From an uncultured Gemmatimonadota bacterium (lineage in GTDB: Bacteria; Gemmatimonadota; Gemmatimonadetes; Gemmatimonadales; Gemmatimonadaceae), in the NCBI GenBank assembly GCA_902826615.1, contig CADEFN010000001.1, positions 1,178,001 to 1,242,000 on the forward strand: a DNA stretch of 64,000 nucleotides, given 5' to 3'. Below the pieces are notes generated by a model. It was not told the DNA's origin, did no database searches, and saw only the letters and a list, made by a program, of their open reading frames with translations. Both the position numbers and the translations under genes were made by a program. Positions 38,601 through 44,931 of the stretch are shown in pieces; position 1 is the stretch's first letter, and every line of letters starts with the position of its first letter.

Positions 38601-39077
38601 CTTGGCGTCAGCGATGCTCTGGGCGCCACACGCGATCAGGCGCATATCGTGGCGGCCATGGTCAACTATCAGCCCGTGCAGCGCTTCACGCTCTCCAGCC
38701 GGTATGCGGCCAAGCGGTCTCTCAACCGTCTGGACGCCACCGAAACGAGCAACGCGGCACAGCTCATGATGGCGCGTGGCGTGCTGGATCTCACCAACCG
38801 CTTCGATGCCGGCCTCATCGCTAGCAGTCTCTTCAGCGATGGTTTCTCGGATCGCCGATATGGCCTTGGCGGCGAACTGGGGCTCATCGTGATGAAGAAC
38901 CTCCGGGTTGCCGGCGGTTACAATCTCTTCGGGTTCACCGATCGCGATCTCAATTCCTTTGGCACCACGCGCAAGGGCGCGTACATCGAACTCGGCTTCA
39001 AGTTCGATGAAAGCCTCTTCGGAATCGGGGACAACTCTGGTACCGGCCGCACGGCGAGCCGTGGAGGAAACCGCTAA
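29640..39077 (+). CDS. Giant surface protein: DUF11 repeats, regulatory-like domain, Ig-like domain, beta-barrel
   Basis: 3145 residues from ATG 29640; the signal peptide ends near ARAQT (about 1-26). About 15 DUF11-type domains of roughly 125 residues follow (to nucleotide about 35560). Most start with a PDLTIAKT-like strand and carry two conserved cysteines (GWTC and TVTCT), likely one disulfide each. Then come a carboxypeptidase-regulatory/SdrD-like domain (GVRVFLEDGTSAVTDVEGKY), an Ig/invasin-like domain (around FDQVMPADGQTLVPIYIRL) and about 800 C-terminal residues of amphipathic strands, read as an outer-membrane barrel. The stop overlaps the OmpA-family ATG by one base. It is probably an adhesin or surface scaffold. 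Confidence 0.85.
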   Translation: MTSRIAGLALFAAGLTAAVPTDARAQTPPASRQTTVRASVPTVTTTGLPGNVIKTVTDLNGGSALPGDTLVYDISAVNAGGPDDVLNAQILDTLPANTSYAAGSLVITSGPNAGPKTDGSADDQAEYEPLVGNRVRFRIGVGATATVRGILQPGASTSVQFRVVVNAGVPNGTIISNRAVVRYRDSGTNREAGAESRPPGGAPGQATTIPIAIPDLTIAKTHAGNFSRGSSGTYTLTVSNAGPGISAGQITVTDVVPAGLTPTAATGTGWTCGIVGQTVTCTTTAAIAAAAAAPAITLTVNVLAGAPNSVTNTATVGGGGETNSGNNSASDPTTIVSPAAPDVAITKTHVGNFIALRPGIYTLTVTNQTALPVTGPLVITDTLPSTLTYTSGTGSGWTCGVVGQIVTCTNPGPLAGSASTVVTLTTTVDAAAFPGVTNRAWIAAPGDVNPANDSSTDPTRVESIPDYAITKSAPGSFTIGTNATYTIGVTNISAGPSFAVTTVTDTLPTGLTYVSAGGGSWTCGVTGQIVVCTHPAGVPSGGSVPISLTVAVGAAAAPSVTNRAHVASLGDVNLANNTATATNPVVAAPAPNLAVTKTHTGSFQAGQNGVYNITVSNVGAAATTGAITVTDVLPTGLTFVSGTGTGWTCSAAGQTVTCTNAGPLAPTASTAIVLTVGVSAAAIPSVTNTVTVATPGDADPSNDTAQDPTTVVSIPDLALVKTATSALTVGQNATYQLAVTNVSTGPTTGQITITDVLPAGLSYVSAVGPAWNCSAAGQTVTCTNPGPLVASATTSVTLTVAVGPSAVPSVTNSATVTTPGDLNAGNNTGAVTSPVAVPTSPDLSIAKTHTGTFVAGQNGAYTLTISNVGTASTTGTITVTDPLPVGLTFVTGTGAGWSCGAAGQNVTCTNAGPIAVGGSTAITLTVAVGAAAIPSVTNTASVSTPGDNNAANNTAADPTTVISIPDLTLTKTATTVFTVGQNAGYQLAVSNISPGPTTGAITITDVLPAGLTFVSGTGPGWTCGAAGQTVTCTNAGPIAGGATSNVALTVGVTAPAAPSVTNSATVTTPGDLNPGNNTGAVTTPVGGIALDLAIAKTLVGSMTAGQNATYNLAVSNISLAATTGTTTVSDVLPTGLTLVSASGGGFTCSAAGQTVTCTNAAVISSGQTATIALVVAVAPGLLGPVTNTATVSTPGDVNPANNQSSLTHPVATGIDLSIAKTAGTLQVGQPGGFTITVSNVGVSPTTGNITVIDVLPVGLTYASAAGTGFTCSAAGQVVTCTRTTPMTPGQVVPITLTVNVGPLALPAIVNSVSVATPGDQVPGNNTAVTPNIPVQTAPALAPDLSVSKSLVGPLPAGGNATFRIAVTNVGTGPTTGPITVTDVLQSGLTFVSGTGTGWSCSASGQTVTCTNPGPLAPNASTTVDLVVAVAATVTSVTNTATATTPGDGNGGNDTGTTESTPVTQLPDLTLTKAANGPFLVGQPASYTVTVTNRGNGPTTGLITVTDVVPAGLTVVSATGTGWTCSISGQTVTCTHPGPLAPNGSLTLTINVTPTAAAIPSVTNTASVATPGDANPGNNDGSVTTPVGGVVDLALTKTGADSITAGGQTTYTLSVRNLGTIATTGPIVITDSLPAGLTFVSGSGSGFTCAVSGQIVTCTRTAPPLGAGQVVNVDLTVSVAGDLTGPVRNVACVRTAGDVNTANDCGTKTAAPIGNVDLVATKDVLGALEIGQPGTFTLSVRNAGSTPAAPPITVVDTLPSGLVFVSATGTGWSCSAVANVLTCTRATALPPGAAPLITVTVSVTPAAFPRVTNCMNVRGTNETGTLVNNRSCVDAIVAGIGKLEIEKRASRAEVQIGDVVDYTVIVKNSGNGAISDAIITDQLPPGFLLEAQSVRVGGVAVATIPGAPGPQIVIEVGRINAGQQVVVTYRVRVGPGARPGQSVNVAVASSRSRGEPTPPARATVRVTGGVFDERGAIVGKVFVQCDCEKGMMQDRGEVGIPGVRVFLEDGTSAVTDVEGKYNFYNVASRLHVVKVDRATLPEGAVLVPLVNRNAGDGYTRFADVKAGELHRADFADGSRRREVLDRVIERRRAGEVLNAGEPPVRWNYPGVQASSPASPRDTLRGEARAVYDLAQETGVQGASMYASKPLFPRGLTDNNATQYTPLFGARRLNEGNSQLPVTPLRARQQQRATAAGTERIEITGFDQVMPADGQTLVPIYIRLVGADGEVIARNTDVVIEASVGRWLHTSSVETNSDGYHVTLVNGVGRYFLVAPPTAARGEVRVTADVGEMTIPVTFASSARELLLSGLVNARIDFQKLIRGGLGVSAGGDGFEDALRDWSFEDDSAETRGGARAALLVKGTVLDSRLLTLSYDSERDRGRTFFRDISPNEFFPVYGDGSLREFDAQSRRRFYARLDKGTGYTMYGDFQTTRSDDRRVISSYDRSLTGAVQHFEGRDGSATFFASQGRISQAVDELPGRGISGPYALSRATGLINSERVEIIVRDRNQPSVILTRTPMTRFADYTIEPVTGRILFRMPVQSLDANLNPISIRVTYETENGDSKAFWVYGLDGSVRAGSRLELGGTFARDEGPNTSHQIIGLNATAKLGAATTLFGEFASTQDSAGVNGTAQRVELRHQSSALDARLFAVRSDKEYVNTSSIFSGGRTEIGGRFSRQLAAGTRLVGEALHSELNELDVRRQGAVLSIERQFSQALRGEFGYRFARSNEERITNPLGGIPSIGVGEDRDVSALRGRLQFNLPQQTRTSLFAEAEQDVRESDQRRLAVGGEYIIASRARLYGRHEYLSGLRDQFTPTEGTDRNITVFGIDADYLKNTQMFSEYRARDAFNGRDAEASIGLRNRWAIAPGLLVNTTFERVAPIFDPGISSRRGGDALAVTGAIEWVKPALYKTTARLEFRNAEESGDNFLASFGYARKLSRDWTMLGRTLWDNFNAGQRQTRGFSQFGVAWRETDQNKWNALARYEHRFERLGVSDALGATRDQAHIVAAMVNYQPVQRFTLSSRYAAKRSLNRLDATETSNAAQLMMARGVLDLTNRFDAGLIASSLFSDGFSDRRYGLGGELGLIVMKNLRVAGGYNLFGFTDRDLNSFGTTRKGAYIELGFKFDESLFGIGDNSGTGRTASRGGNR
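30276..35560 (+). repeat. Tandem array of about 372-381-base units inside the giant gene
   Basis: Units begin near 30279, 30660, 31032, 31408, 31778, 32156 and 32528 and continue to about 35160. The pair 31408-32155 closely resembles the pair 32156-32905 in protein sequence, so a two-domain block of about 750 bases seems to have duplicated. Later units are more diverged. Confidence 0.75.
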
Positions 39078-40222
39078 TGCGTCGCATCACCTGGTCACTC
39101 GCGTTCGGGGCTGTGCTGCTGCCGGTTGTTGGCGGTGCACAACGTGCTGGCGCACGCCTGACACCCGTATCACAACGCATCACGGACGAGGCCTTCGCCC
39201 GCGACTTGTCGGTGTTTCGCAGCTACCAGCAGCGCGCGGCGCGCGCCTCGGTGAATGCCTCTGGTGGCAGGCGCTACCTGGCCGAGCGCGCCACGCAGTG
39301 GATTGCGCTCGCGCAGGAAGCCTACGAGCGCAACGATCGCGGGGCCTTCCCCGAGGACATGCTCGTCCTCGCCGAGCGCGACCTCGCTATTCTCGAGTCC
39401 GGTCAGACACCACCCTCCGAGGTGATGTCATCCGCGGTGTTGTTTCCGAACGACGTACGTCTCTTTGCCGATGACGCCTGGGGTCGCGCCATTTCGCTCA
39501 GGCGCGATGCGGACCGCGTCGGAGCACCCGACGAAATCGCCCGCGCCGAGGCGATGCTGATTCGCGCGGGGAACAGCATTCTCTCGGGACCAGCGTGCAG
39601 CAGCGACGCCGACGCCGTTCGTGAGGTGAATGAGATGCTCTCAGCGGTCGAGCGTACGCGGGTGAACCCAGTGCCAGCGCCGGCGCCCGAGCCAACGCCC
39701 CCGCCGCAGGTGGTCACGGAGCGTCCGGCGCCCGTGCCGCAGCCTGACAGCGCACGTCTGCCTCGGCGTCTTCCCGGTGCGTGTGAGGCGCCGGAACGGC
39801 TGACCGGTGTGGCGCGGGCCGTGCACTTTGCCCTGGACAAACACAATCTTGCTCCCGCTACCCGCAGCGTGCTCGATCGCACGATTGCACAGCTGAAGGC
39901 GGCGCCCGGGGTGCGGGTGCGGCTGAGCGGTCACACCGATCCACGCGCGAGCAACGACTACAACCAGGCGCTCTCACAGCGCCGGGTGGATGCGGTACAG
40001 GCCTACCTGACGGCAGCAGGCATCGGTGCCGAGCGCATTCTGCGCGCGGCCGCAGAAGGGGAAGAGCGCCTGGTGAGTAGCGAGTCGGACGTGCGCAACA
40101 TGGCGCGGAATCGCCGGGTGGAGATTGTCTACCTGCTCTGCGACGGCTCGGAGCTCGTGCCTGACGAGACCCTCGACGACCTGCAGCTGGAGCGTCGCCG
40201 GGTGATCGAGAAGGAGAAGTAG
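39077..40222 (+). CDS. OmpA-family peptidoglycan-binding protein
   Basis: 381 residues; ATG 39077 overlaps the stop of the giant gene (TAATG). A signal peptide ends at VGGAQ, a helical region (about 25-200) follows, then a Pro-rich linker, and a C-terminal OmpA-like domain (about 265-370: VHFALDKHNLAPATRSVLD, LSGHTDPRASNDYNQALSQRR in parts, NRRVEIVY). It should anchor the outer membrane, or the giant protein made with it, to peptidoglycan. Translational coupling supports a complex. Confidence 0.9.
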   Translation: MRRITWSLAFGAVLLPVVGGAQRAGARLTPVSQRITDEAFARDLSVFRSYQQRAARASVNASGGRRYLAERATQWIALAQEAYERNDRGAFPEDMLVLAERDLAILESGQTPPSEVMSSAVLFPNDVRLFADDAWGRAISLRRDADRVGAPDEIARAEAMLIRAGNSILSGPACSSDADAVREVNEMLSAVERTRVNPVPAPAPEPTPPPQVVTERPAPVPQPDSARLPRRLPGACEAPERLTGVARAVHFALDKHNLAPATRSVLDRTIAQLKAAPGVRVRLSGHTDPRASNDYNQALSQRRVDAVQAYLTAAGIGAERILRAAAEGEERLVSSESDVRNMARNRRVEIVYLLCDGSELVPDETLDDLQLERRRVIEKEK

Positions 40223-40282
40223 CAGGACGCCGATCTGCCCGCCGGGGTCCGATATCGGCGCTTGCGACCAGGACGCAAACAA

Positions 40283-40316
40283 AACGGGCGCCCCTCAACA
40301 GGGCGCCCGTTGTTGT
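40283..40316. terminator. Bidirectional intrinsic terminator
   Basis: AACGGGCGCCC (40283-40293) pairs with GGGCGCCCGTT (40301-40311) over a seven-base loop, with A-rich and T-rich flanks. It separates the converging OmpA and LVIVD genes. Confidence 0.8.
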
Positions 40317-40331
40317 TCAGGACTCGTCGAC

Positions 40332-42191
40332 TTACTTCGACGCCGCCGCGAGACGACGGATCTCGTCGGCCATCGTACGCACGCGAGCCGCGTCCTTCGC
40401 ACCGCCGGCATCCTTGTCCACCTGCCGCGCGAGTTCGTTGAGCGCCGAGGCACGGGCAGCGCCCGACCGCATCTCCGCGATGTCGAGAGCGGAGGAGATC
40501 GCCGCCGTTTGTTCAGCTGCAAGCCCGCCGTTCCGCACCAGCTGGTCGAGATACGACCGCACCACGACGAACGCCGGCGGCCATATCAGCTTCGGCTGGC
40601 TCTGCGGGTTGTACCGCTCGAAGCGCACCAGCTTCGCCGCCGCGATCTCGTTCGCGGAGAGCTGGTCGCTCGGCGTCAACTCCAGGATGTCCATGCCGCG
40701 ATCGAGCTCCGACGACACGATGAGGCCGTTCCAGTAGTACGCCCCCCACGAACCACCGATGGAGTTACCGCCTCCTCGCACGCTGGGGTCAACGGGGGGC
40801 TGCGGCACGTCGGCGCCCTTTGGTGGGTTGATGGATCCACGGTCGAAATAGCCAATCTCGAGGGCGGAGTCAGGGTTCGTGAAGTCCATGATGTTGACTC
40901 CCCCCTGGTACCACCCCTGCACGTACAGGTCGCGTCCGGGCACCGGGATGATGCCGCCGTTGTGTGCCACGCAGTTTTCCTCGGCCGCCTGCGCCGACGG
41001 GAGCTTGAAGTAGCCACGCTGCTTCTGCTTTCTCTTCCCGTCCAGCGTGATGACCGTGTTGCCGCCGAGCTCCTTCATGCTCGACGCCTGGCACATCGGG
41101 CCAGTGCCGCCGCCCCACTCTTCGGTCTGGATCAGCTTCGTGCCGTCGTTGCTGAATGCTGCCGTGTGACGACCCTGGAAGTTGTTCGTGTCGACGAGCG
41201 CGTCGATGCGGATCGGCTTCTCGGGGTTCGTGATGTCCACGAGGATGGAGTGCGTCTGGCACGAGGCAAGGAGCATGTTCATCGCCGGGTACGACGTCAC
41301 GTCGTGGCAATTGCGCGGCGTGGTTGGCATCTCAGGGTTGGCCGCTGCACGGTTGGCGGCGGCCGCCTGGCGGCGCGGGTCGGTCGGGAGGCAGAAGCGC
41401 TTGCACTCCCCGGCTTGATCGAGGCCCGTGAAGATGCGCGCCCCTGGAATCACCTCGGCCTTCTCCGGGTTATCGAGCGGCACCCGGATGATGTCGAGCA
41501 TGAAGAGTGAATTCGTCGGGTCGGCCGGGTCCGTGCCGTTCTTGCATCCCGCCAGCTCGGTTTCGGGCCGCGCGGCCTGCCCGCCGGAGACGTAGAGGTA
41601 AATCGTCCGGGGATCCTTGGGGCTGGGAACCAGGGTGTGCGTGTGCGAGCCTTTGCAGGTCTGCACGTTCTTCACCAGCTTCGGCGCCCTGGGGTTGGAG
41701 ACGTCGAAGATGCGCACGCCGGCCATGTGGTCCTTCGGATCCTTCACGCCTCCGTCGGCACAGTCATTTCGGTTGCCCGCACCTTCAGCGGACAGGAAGA
41801 GCAGGTGCTCGTAAATGGTCGGATCACCCTGCGAGGTGATGCACTTGGTCGCCGACATCATCACCGGGTTTGCGGGGTCGGCGACGTCCCAGATCGTGAA
41901 ACCGGCGAAGTTGGCCTGGTAGATGTAGTGGGTACCGAACGCCAGGTCTGAGTTGATGAATTTCAGGCCGGCTGTCGTGTCGAATTCCGCCGGCTTCTTC
42001 ACGAACGACACCTGCTTCATGTTGCTGATCGCAATACCCGCGTCGAAACGGCCGGGCTTGAGAGTACTTCGGGGATCCTTGTTGGTCGGATAGGTCTGTG
42101 CCAACACCACATTGGGCACGACGGTGACCGCCAGCAGGAGGGTGAAGCCGCGTATCATGCGCATCGAGGGTAGGGTGTGGGGACGGTTCAC
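40332..42191 (-). CDS. Secreted LVIVD-repeat protein
   Basis: 619 residues from GTG at 42189-42191, which overlaps the stop of the upstream DUF305 gene; ATG 42164 is an alternative that keeps the signal peptide (VVLAQ). Repeated strands such as FTIWDVADPANPVMM, VRIFDVSNPRAPKLV and SILVDITNPEKPIRI are LVIVD repeats, which build a beta-propeller. Ten or so cysteines suggest disulfides. A helical tail of about 80 residues closes the protein. Extracytoplasmic; ligand unknown. Confidence 0.82.
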   Translation of the reverse strand: MNRPHTLPSMRMIRGFTLLLAVTVVPNVVLAQTYPTNKDPRSTLKPGRFDAGIAISNMKQVSFVKKPAEFDTTAGLKFINSDLAFGTHYIYQANFAGFTIWDVADPANPVMMSATKCITSQGDPTIYEHLLFLSAEGAGNRNDCADGGVKDPKDHMAGVRIFDVSNPRAPKLVKNVQTCKGSHTHTLVPSPKDPRTIYLYVSGGQAARPETELAGCKNGTDPADPTNSLFMLDIIRVPLDNPEKAEVIPGARIFTGLDQAGECKRFCLPTDPRRQAAAANRAAANPEMPTTPRNCHDVTSYPAMNMLLASCQTHSILVDITNPEKPIRIDALVDTNNFQGRHTAAFSNDGTKLIQTEEWGGGTGPMCQASSMKELGGNTVITLDGKRKQKQRGYFKLPSAQAAEENCVAHNGGIIPVPGRDLYVQGWYQGGVNIMDFTNPDSALEIGYFDRGSINPPKGADVPQPPVDPSVRGGGNSIGGSWGAYYWNGLIVSSELDRGMDILELTPSDQLSANEIAAAKLVRFERYNPQSQPKLIWPPAFVVVRSYLDQLVRNGGLAAEQTAAISSALDIAEMRSGAARASALNELARQVDKDAGGAKDAARVRTMADEIRRLAAASK

Positions 42192-42802
42192 TTGGGAGGG
42201 AGCAGCGACAGCAAGCGTCTCATGATGCCGATCTCGGCGGTCTGAGCCGTAACGACATCGTTGGCGAAAACATTGGCATCAACTTCCTGGCCGGCGCCCG
42301 GCGATTTGAAGAGGTCGTCGACCATCTTGAGCGCGCCGGCGTGGTGCTTGATCATCCCGTCGAGAAAGAGCCGGTCGAAGGCTACGCCCTTCGCCTCGCT
42401 CATCGCCTTGAGTTCGTCGTCGGTGAGCATGCCATCCATCCGCATGTCATGCCAGGAGGAGGTGTCCGGGGCGAACTGCCCGTACCGGCGGAGCCAGTCC
42501 TGCATGATGATGATCTCGGGCACCTGCGACTGGTCGATCTTCCGCGAGAGCTTGAGCACCTGCGGATTGGCGCCATTTGTCTCCGCCATCCGCGCCATTA
42601 CGATGGCCTGGGCGTGGTGGGCGATCATCCCCTGCATGAACTCGACGTCCGCCTTGGTATAGAGCGCACCTTTCGGGATGACGATCTCAGGGCCCATGCG
42701 ATGCTTGCTGTGATCCATCCCCGACTGCGCGACGGCGCGCGAGGAGGCGCCAGCGAGAACACAGGCGACGGTGAAGGCGATGATCGGACGAGAAGCAGTC
42801 AT
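42188..42802 (-). CDS. DUF305 family secreted protein
   Basis: 204 residues with a signal peptide ending at AVAQS. The DUF305 ferritin-like core shows MIAHHAQAIVMARM and a second FLDGMIKHHAGALKMVDD, with the usual HH pairs, and a Met/His-rich N-terminus of the mature protein (GMDHSKHRMG). DUF305 proteins often occur in metal-related gene sets. It is co-translated with the LVIVD-repeat protein. Confidence 0.88.
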   Translation of the reverse strand: MTASRPIIAFTVACVLAGASSRAVAQSGMDHSKHRMGPEIVIPKGALYTKADVEFMQGMIAHHAQAIVMARMAETNGANPQVLKLSRKIDQSQVPEIIIMQDWLRRYGQFAPDTSSWHDMRMDGMLTDDELKAMSEAKGVAFDRLFLDGMIKHHAGALKMVDDLFKSPGAGQEVDANVFANDVVTAQTAEIGIMRRLLSLLPPK

Positions 42803-42957
42803 GGTGAATGTGCTCCGGAGGCGGCCGGCTCATCAGCACGCCGGCGGGGAGTGGCGTAAGGGGAGCCTGCGATCACAAACCTGTACGTGGCGAGCATACG
42901 CGTCGTTGATGGCCATCGGTAGGGGCCGGAGCAAACATGACGCCGAGATTCCCCAAG

Positions 42958-42992
42958 GCTGGGGGGTATCGCCCGCCTCCGGCGTCCCCAGC
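42958..42992 (-). terminator. Hairpin after the Ada-like gene
   Basis: GCTGGGG (42958-42964) and CCCCAGC (42986-42992) pair, with an inner CGCC/GGCG stem. It sits 33 bases beyond the stop at 43025 on the minus strand, without a T tract. Confidence 0.4.
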
Positions 42993-43024
42993 TATGCCTC
43001 AATGAACCGCTTTGGATCCCACGC

Positions 43025-43867
43025 CTAGCCAGCGCGTCGACCCGCCTCCCACGCCAGCATCGCTCGCTTGCGCGGGAGCCCCCACCGATAGCCACCAAGG
43101 GCGCCGTTGGTGCGAATCACGCGGTGGCAGGGGATGAGCCAGGCGATCGGGTTGCGGCCCACCGCCGTCCCTACGGCCCGTACGGCGCGAGGTGACCCGA
43201 CTGCCGCAGCGATGTCTTCGTAGGCCGCCAGCCGGGCGGGTGGTATGCGCAGCAGGGCGTTCCACACCTGCACCTGGAAGTTGGTGCCGCGCACCAGGAG
43301 CGCGAGCGGTTTCCCCGTGTCGGACCCTAACGGCTCAAAGATCTGCCGAGCCGCGCCATGGGTGCGGCGGGCTGACTCGTGCAGGGAGGCCTGCGGCCAG
43401 CGCGCCTGGAGGTCCGCCCAGGCGGCGTCGCGATCCCCATCAAGGAAGCCGAGGCCGCAGACACCACGATCGGTCAGGCCGATGAGGCACTCTCCGAACG
43501 GGGAATCATGGAATCCGGCCTCGATGCGAAGCCCTGCACCTCCGGCGCGATACTCACCCGGGGTGACCGCTTCGAGGGTGACAAAGAGGTCGTGCAGCCG
43601 CCCGGCGCTGCTCAGCCCCACCTCGTAGGTGCCGTCCAGTACGCTGCGGGATTCGTCGAGCGCCTCCTTGGCGTACCGCAGGGTCTGCACCTGCAGAAAA
43701 CGTTTGGGGCTGATCCCCGCCCAGCGCGTGAAGAGACGCTGCATGTGGAACTCACTGAGCCCCACATGTGACGACAGTTCCTGGAGGTTCGGTTGTTCGG
43801 GCGCCGCGCGCTCCAGAAAGCGGAGTGCGCGTTCGACGCGATCGTAATCGAGAGTGGCCTGACTCAT
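43025..43867 (-). CDS. AraC-type regulator fused to O6-methylguanine-DNA methyltransferase (Ada-like)
   Basis: 280 residues. An AraC helix-turn-helix domain (about 5-95: LSSHVGLSEFHMQRLFTRWAG in parts, SPKRFLQVQTLRYAKEAL in parts) is followed by a methyltransferase domain with the acceptor Cys247 in IPCHRVIRTNG. The N-terminal zinc domain of classical Ada, which senses methyl phosphotriesters, is missing. It repairs alkylated guanine and may regulate alkylation-response genes. Confidence 0.93.
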   Translation of the reverse strand: MSQATLDYDRVERALRFLERAAPEQPNLQELSSHVGLSEFHMQRLFTRWAGISPKRFLQVQTLRYAKEALDESRSVLDGTYEVGLSSAGRLHDLFVTLEAVTPGEYRAGGAGLRIEAGFHDSPFGECLIGLTDRGVCGLGFLDGDRDAAWADLQARWPQASLHESARRTHGAARQIFEPLGSDTGKPLALLVRGTNFQVQVWNALLRIPPARLAAYEDIAAAVGSPRAVRAVGTAVGRNPIAWLIPCHRVIRTNGALGGYRWGLPRKRAMLAWEAGRRAG

Positions 43868-43971
43868 CGGGGGATCATGCGGGAGAGGAGACGAGTCTAC
43901 GGTAGCCGTGCGCGACGGCCAACCCGATTCTTGCCCCCCCCGGCACGCGACGGCAGGCTACGCCGTCTGGG

Positions 43972-44361
43972 CTACTTCTTGACCAGGCTCACCTGTGCCA
44001 GCACTCCGGCGCGTTCCGGACAGGCGTCCTCGACCGGCGTCATCCGGAAGCCCTTCTCGGTCATGGTGATCTTGTACTTGGAACTGCTCGGACACGCCAC
44101 CTGACCCTCGGTATCCACCAGCGTCACCATGTCGCCCACCAGCGTGAAGGTGCTCTTTACGAGTACCGCGCCGCCCTGGGTGGCCGTCATGGTGCTTTCG
44201 GTGAACTCGATATCGATGCCCGCCACGTCGATGCCGCCGGAGAAGTTGGCGTCAGGAATCATCTGGTACATGCCCGGCGCGATTTTGGCTTGGGCGGAGG
44301 CCACCAGAGGCAGCGCGGCGACAACGAGGAGCGGGAGAATCAGGGTGCGAAACAGCTTCAT
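43972..44361 (-). CDS. Secreted beta-rich hypothetical protein
   Basis: 129 residues from ATG at 44359-44361. The signal peptide ends at ASAQA. The mature protein is made of short strands (PGMYQMIPDANFS, AVLVKSTFTLVGDMVTLVD in parts, KYKITMTEKGFRMTPV) with two cysteines (VACPSS, DACPER) likely to pair. It looks like a small lipocalin-like fold. Function unknown. It is divergent from the BlaI-type regulator gene. Confidence 0.6.
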   Translation of the reverse strand: MKLFRTLILPLLVVAALPLVASAQAKIAPGMYQMIPDANFSGGIDVAGIDIEFTESTMTATQGGAVLVKSTFTLVGDMVTLVDTEGQVACPSSSKYKITMTEKGFRMTPVEDACPERAGVLAQVSLVKK

Positions 44362-44472
44362 TGGGATACTCCGGACAACGTCGGAAAGGGGTTCTGGGGT
44401 TGGACCGCGGGAATCCTGGTTGCGTTTGAACCCGCAGCAATCTGTTCGGGAGGCGGGCGGCTCGGGTTTCAT

Positions 44473-44533
44473 CTACTAGAACGCTAGTTGACAAATCCTC
44501 GTCTCGCCGTACGTTCTACGATAACTCTAGTAG
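44473..44533 (+). promoter_or_regulatory. Operator and promoter of the BlaI/M56 pair
   Basis: CTACTAGA (44473-44480) and TCTAGTAG (44526-44533) are exact reverse complements, and ACTAG-N4-CTAGT (44475-44488) is a second palindrome. TTGACA (44488-44493) lies next to it, with TACGTT (44510-44515) at 16 bases as a possible -10. CTAG is otherwise rare here. Repression by the BlaI-type protein just downstream is likely. Confidence 0.6.
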
Positions 44534-44541
44534 GAAGTCTC

Positions 44542-44931
44542 GTGGATCAGGTCAGCTTCACCGAACGCGAACTCGACGTCATGGCTGTGCTCTGGGAGCG
44601 CGGGCCATGCACTGTTGCCGAGGTGAGAGAAGCCCTGGTGGACGACCTCGCGTACACCACGGTGCTCACTGTGCTCCGCACCCTCGAGACCAAGGGGCAT
44701 GTGTCGCACGAGGAGCAGGGGAAGGCGCATCGGTATACCCCCCTCGTCGCGCGGGAGGCGGCGGGCACAAGCGCACTGCGCCGCATCGTCGACAAGATCT
44801 TCGGGGGGTCGCGCGAACTCCTGCTCACCAACCTGGTGGATGGCCGCGGTGTCGACGATGAGGAGTTGCGTCGCCTTCGTGCGGTGCTCAATCAGCGGCT
44901 GGGCGATGGAGGGTCGGCGCATGATCGCTGA
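44542..44931 (+). CDS. BlaI/MecI/CopY-family winged-helix repressor
   Basis: 129 residues from GTG 44542, chosen because it sits just after the operator and starts at the usual family N-terminus (FTERELDVMAVLW). The winged helix (TVAEVREAL, YTTVLTVLRTLETKG) and a C-terminal dimerisation helix are present. Such repressors are inactivated by proteolysis triggered by the M56 partner. That partner gene overlaps by 11 bases. The same architecture controls beta-lactamase genes elsewhere, but no beta-lactamase gene is next to it. Confidence 0.9.
   Translation: MDQVSFTERELDVMAVLWERGPCTVAEVREALVDDLAYTTVLTVLRTLETKGHVSHEEQGKAHRYTPLVAREAAGTSALRRIVDKIFGGSRELLLTNLVDGRGVDDEELRRLRAVLNQRLGDGGSAHDR

Noticed and set aside
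43949..43967. GACGGC/GCCGTC hairpin after the 43972 gene
   Set aside because: Only six base pairs with no T tract, not enough to call a terminator.
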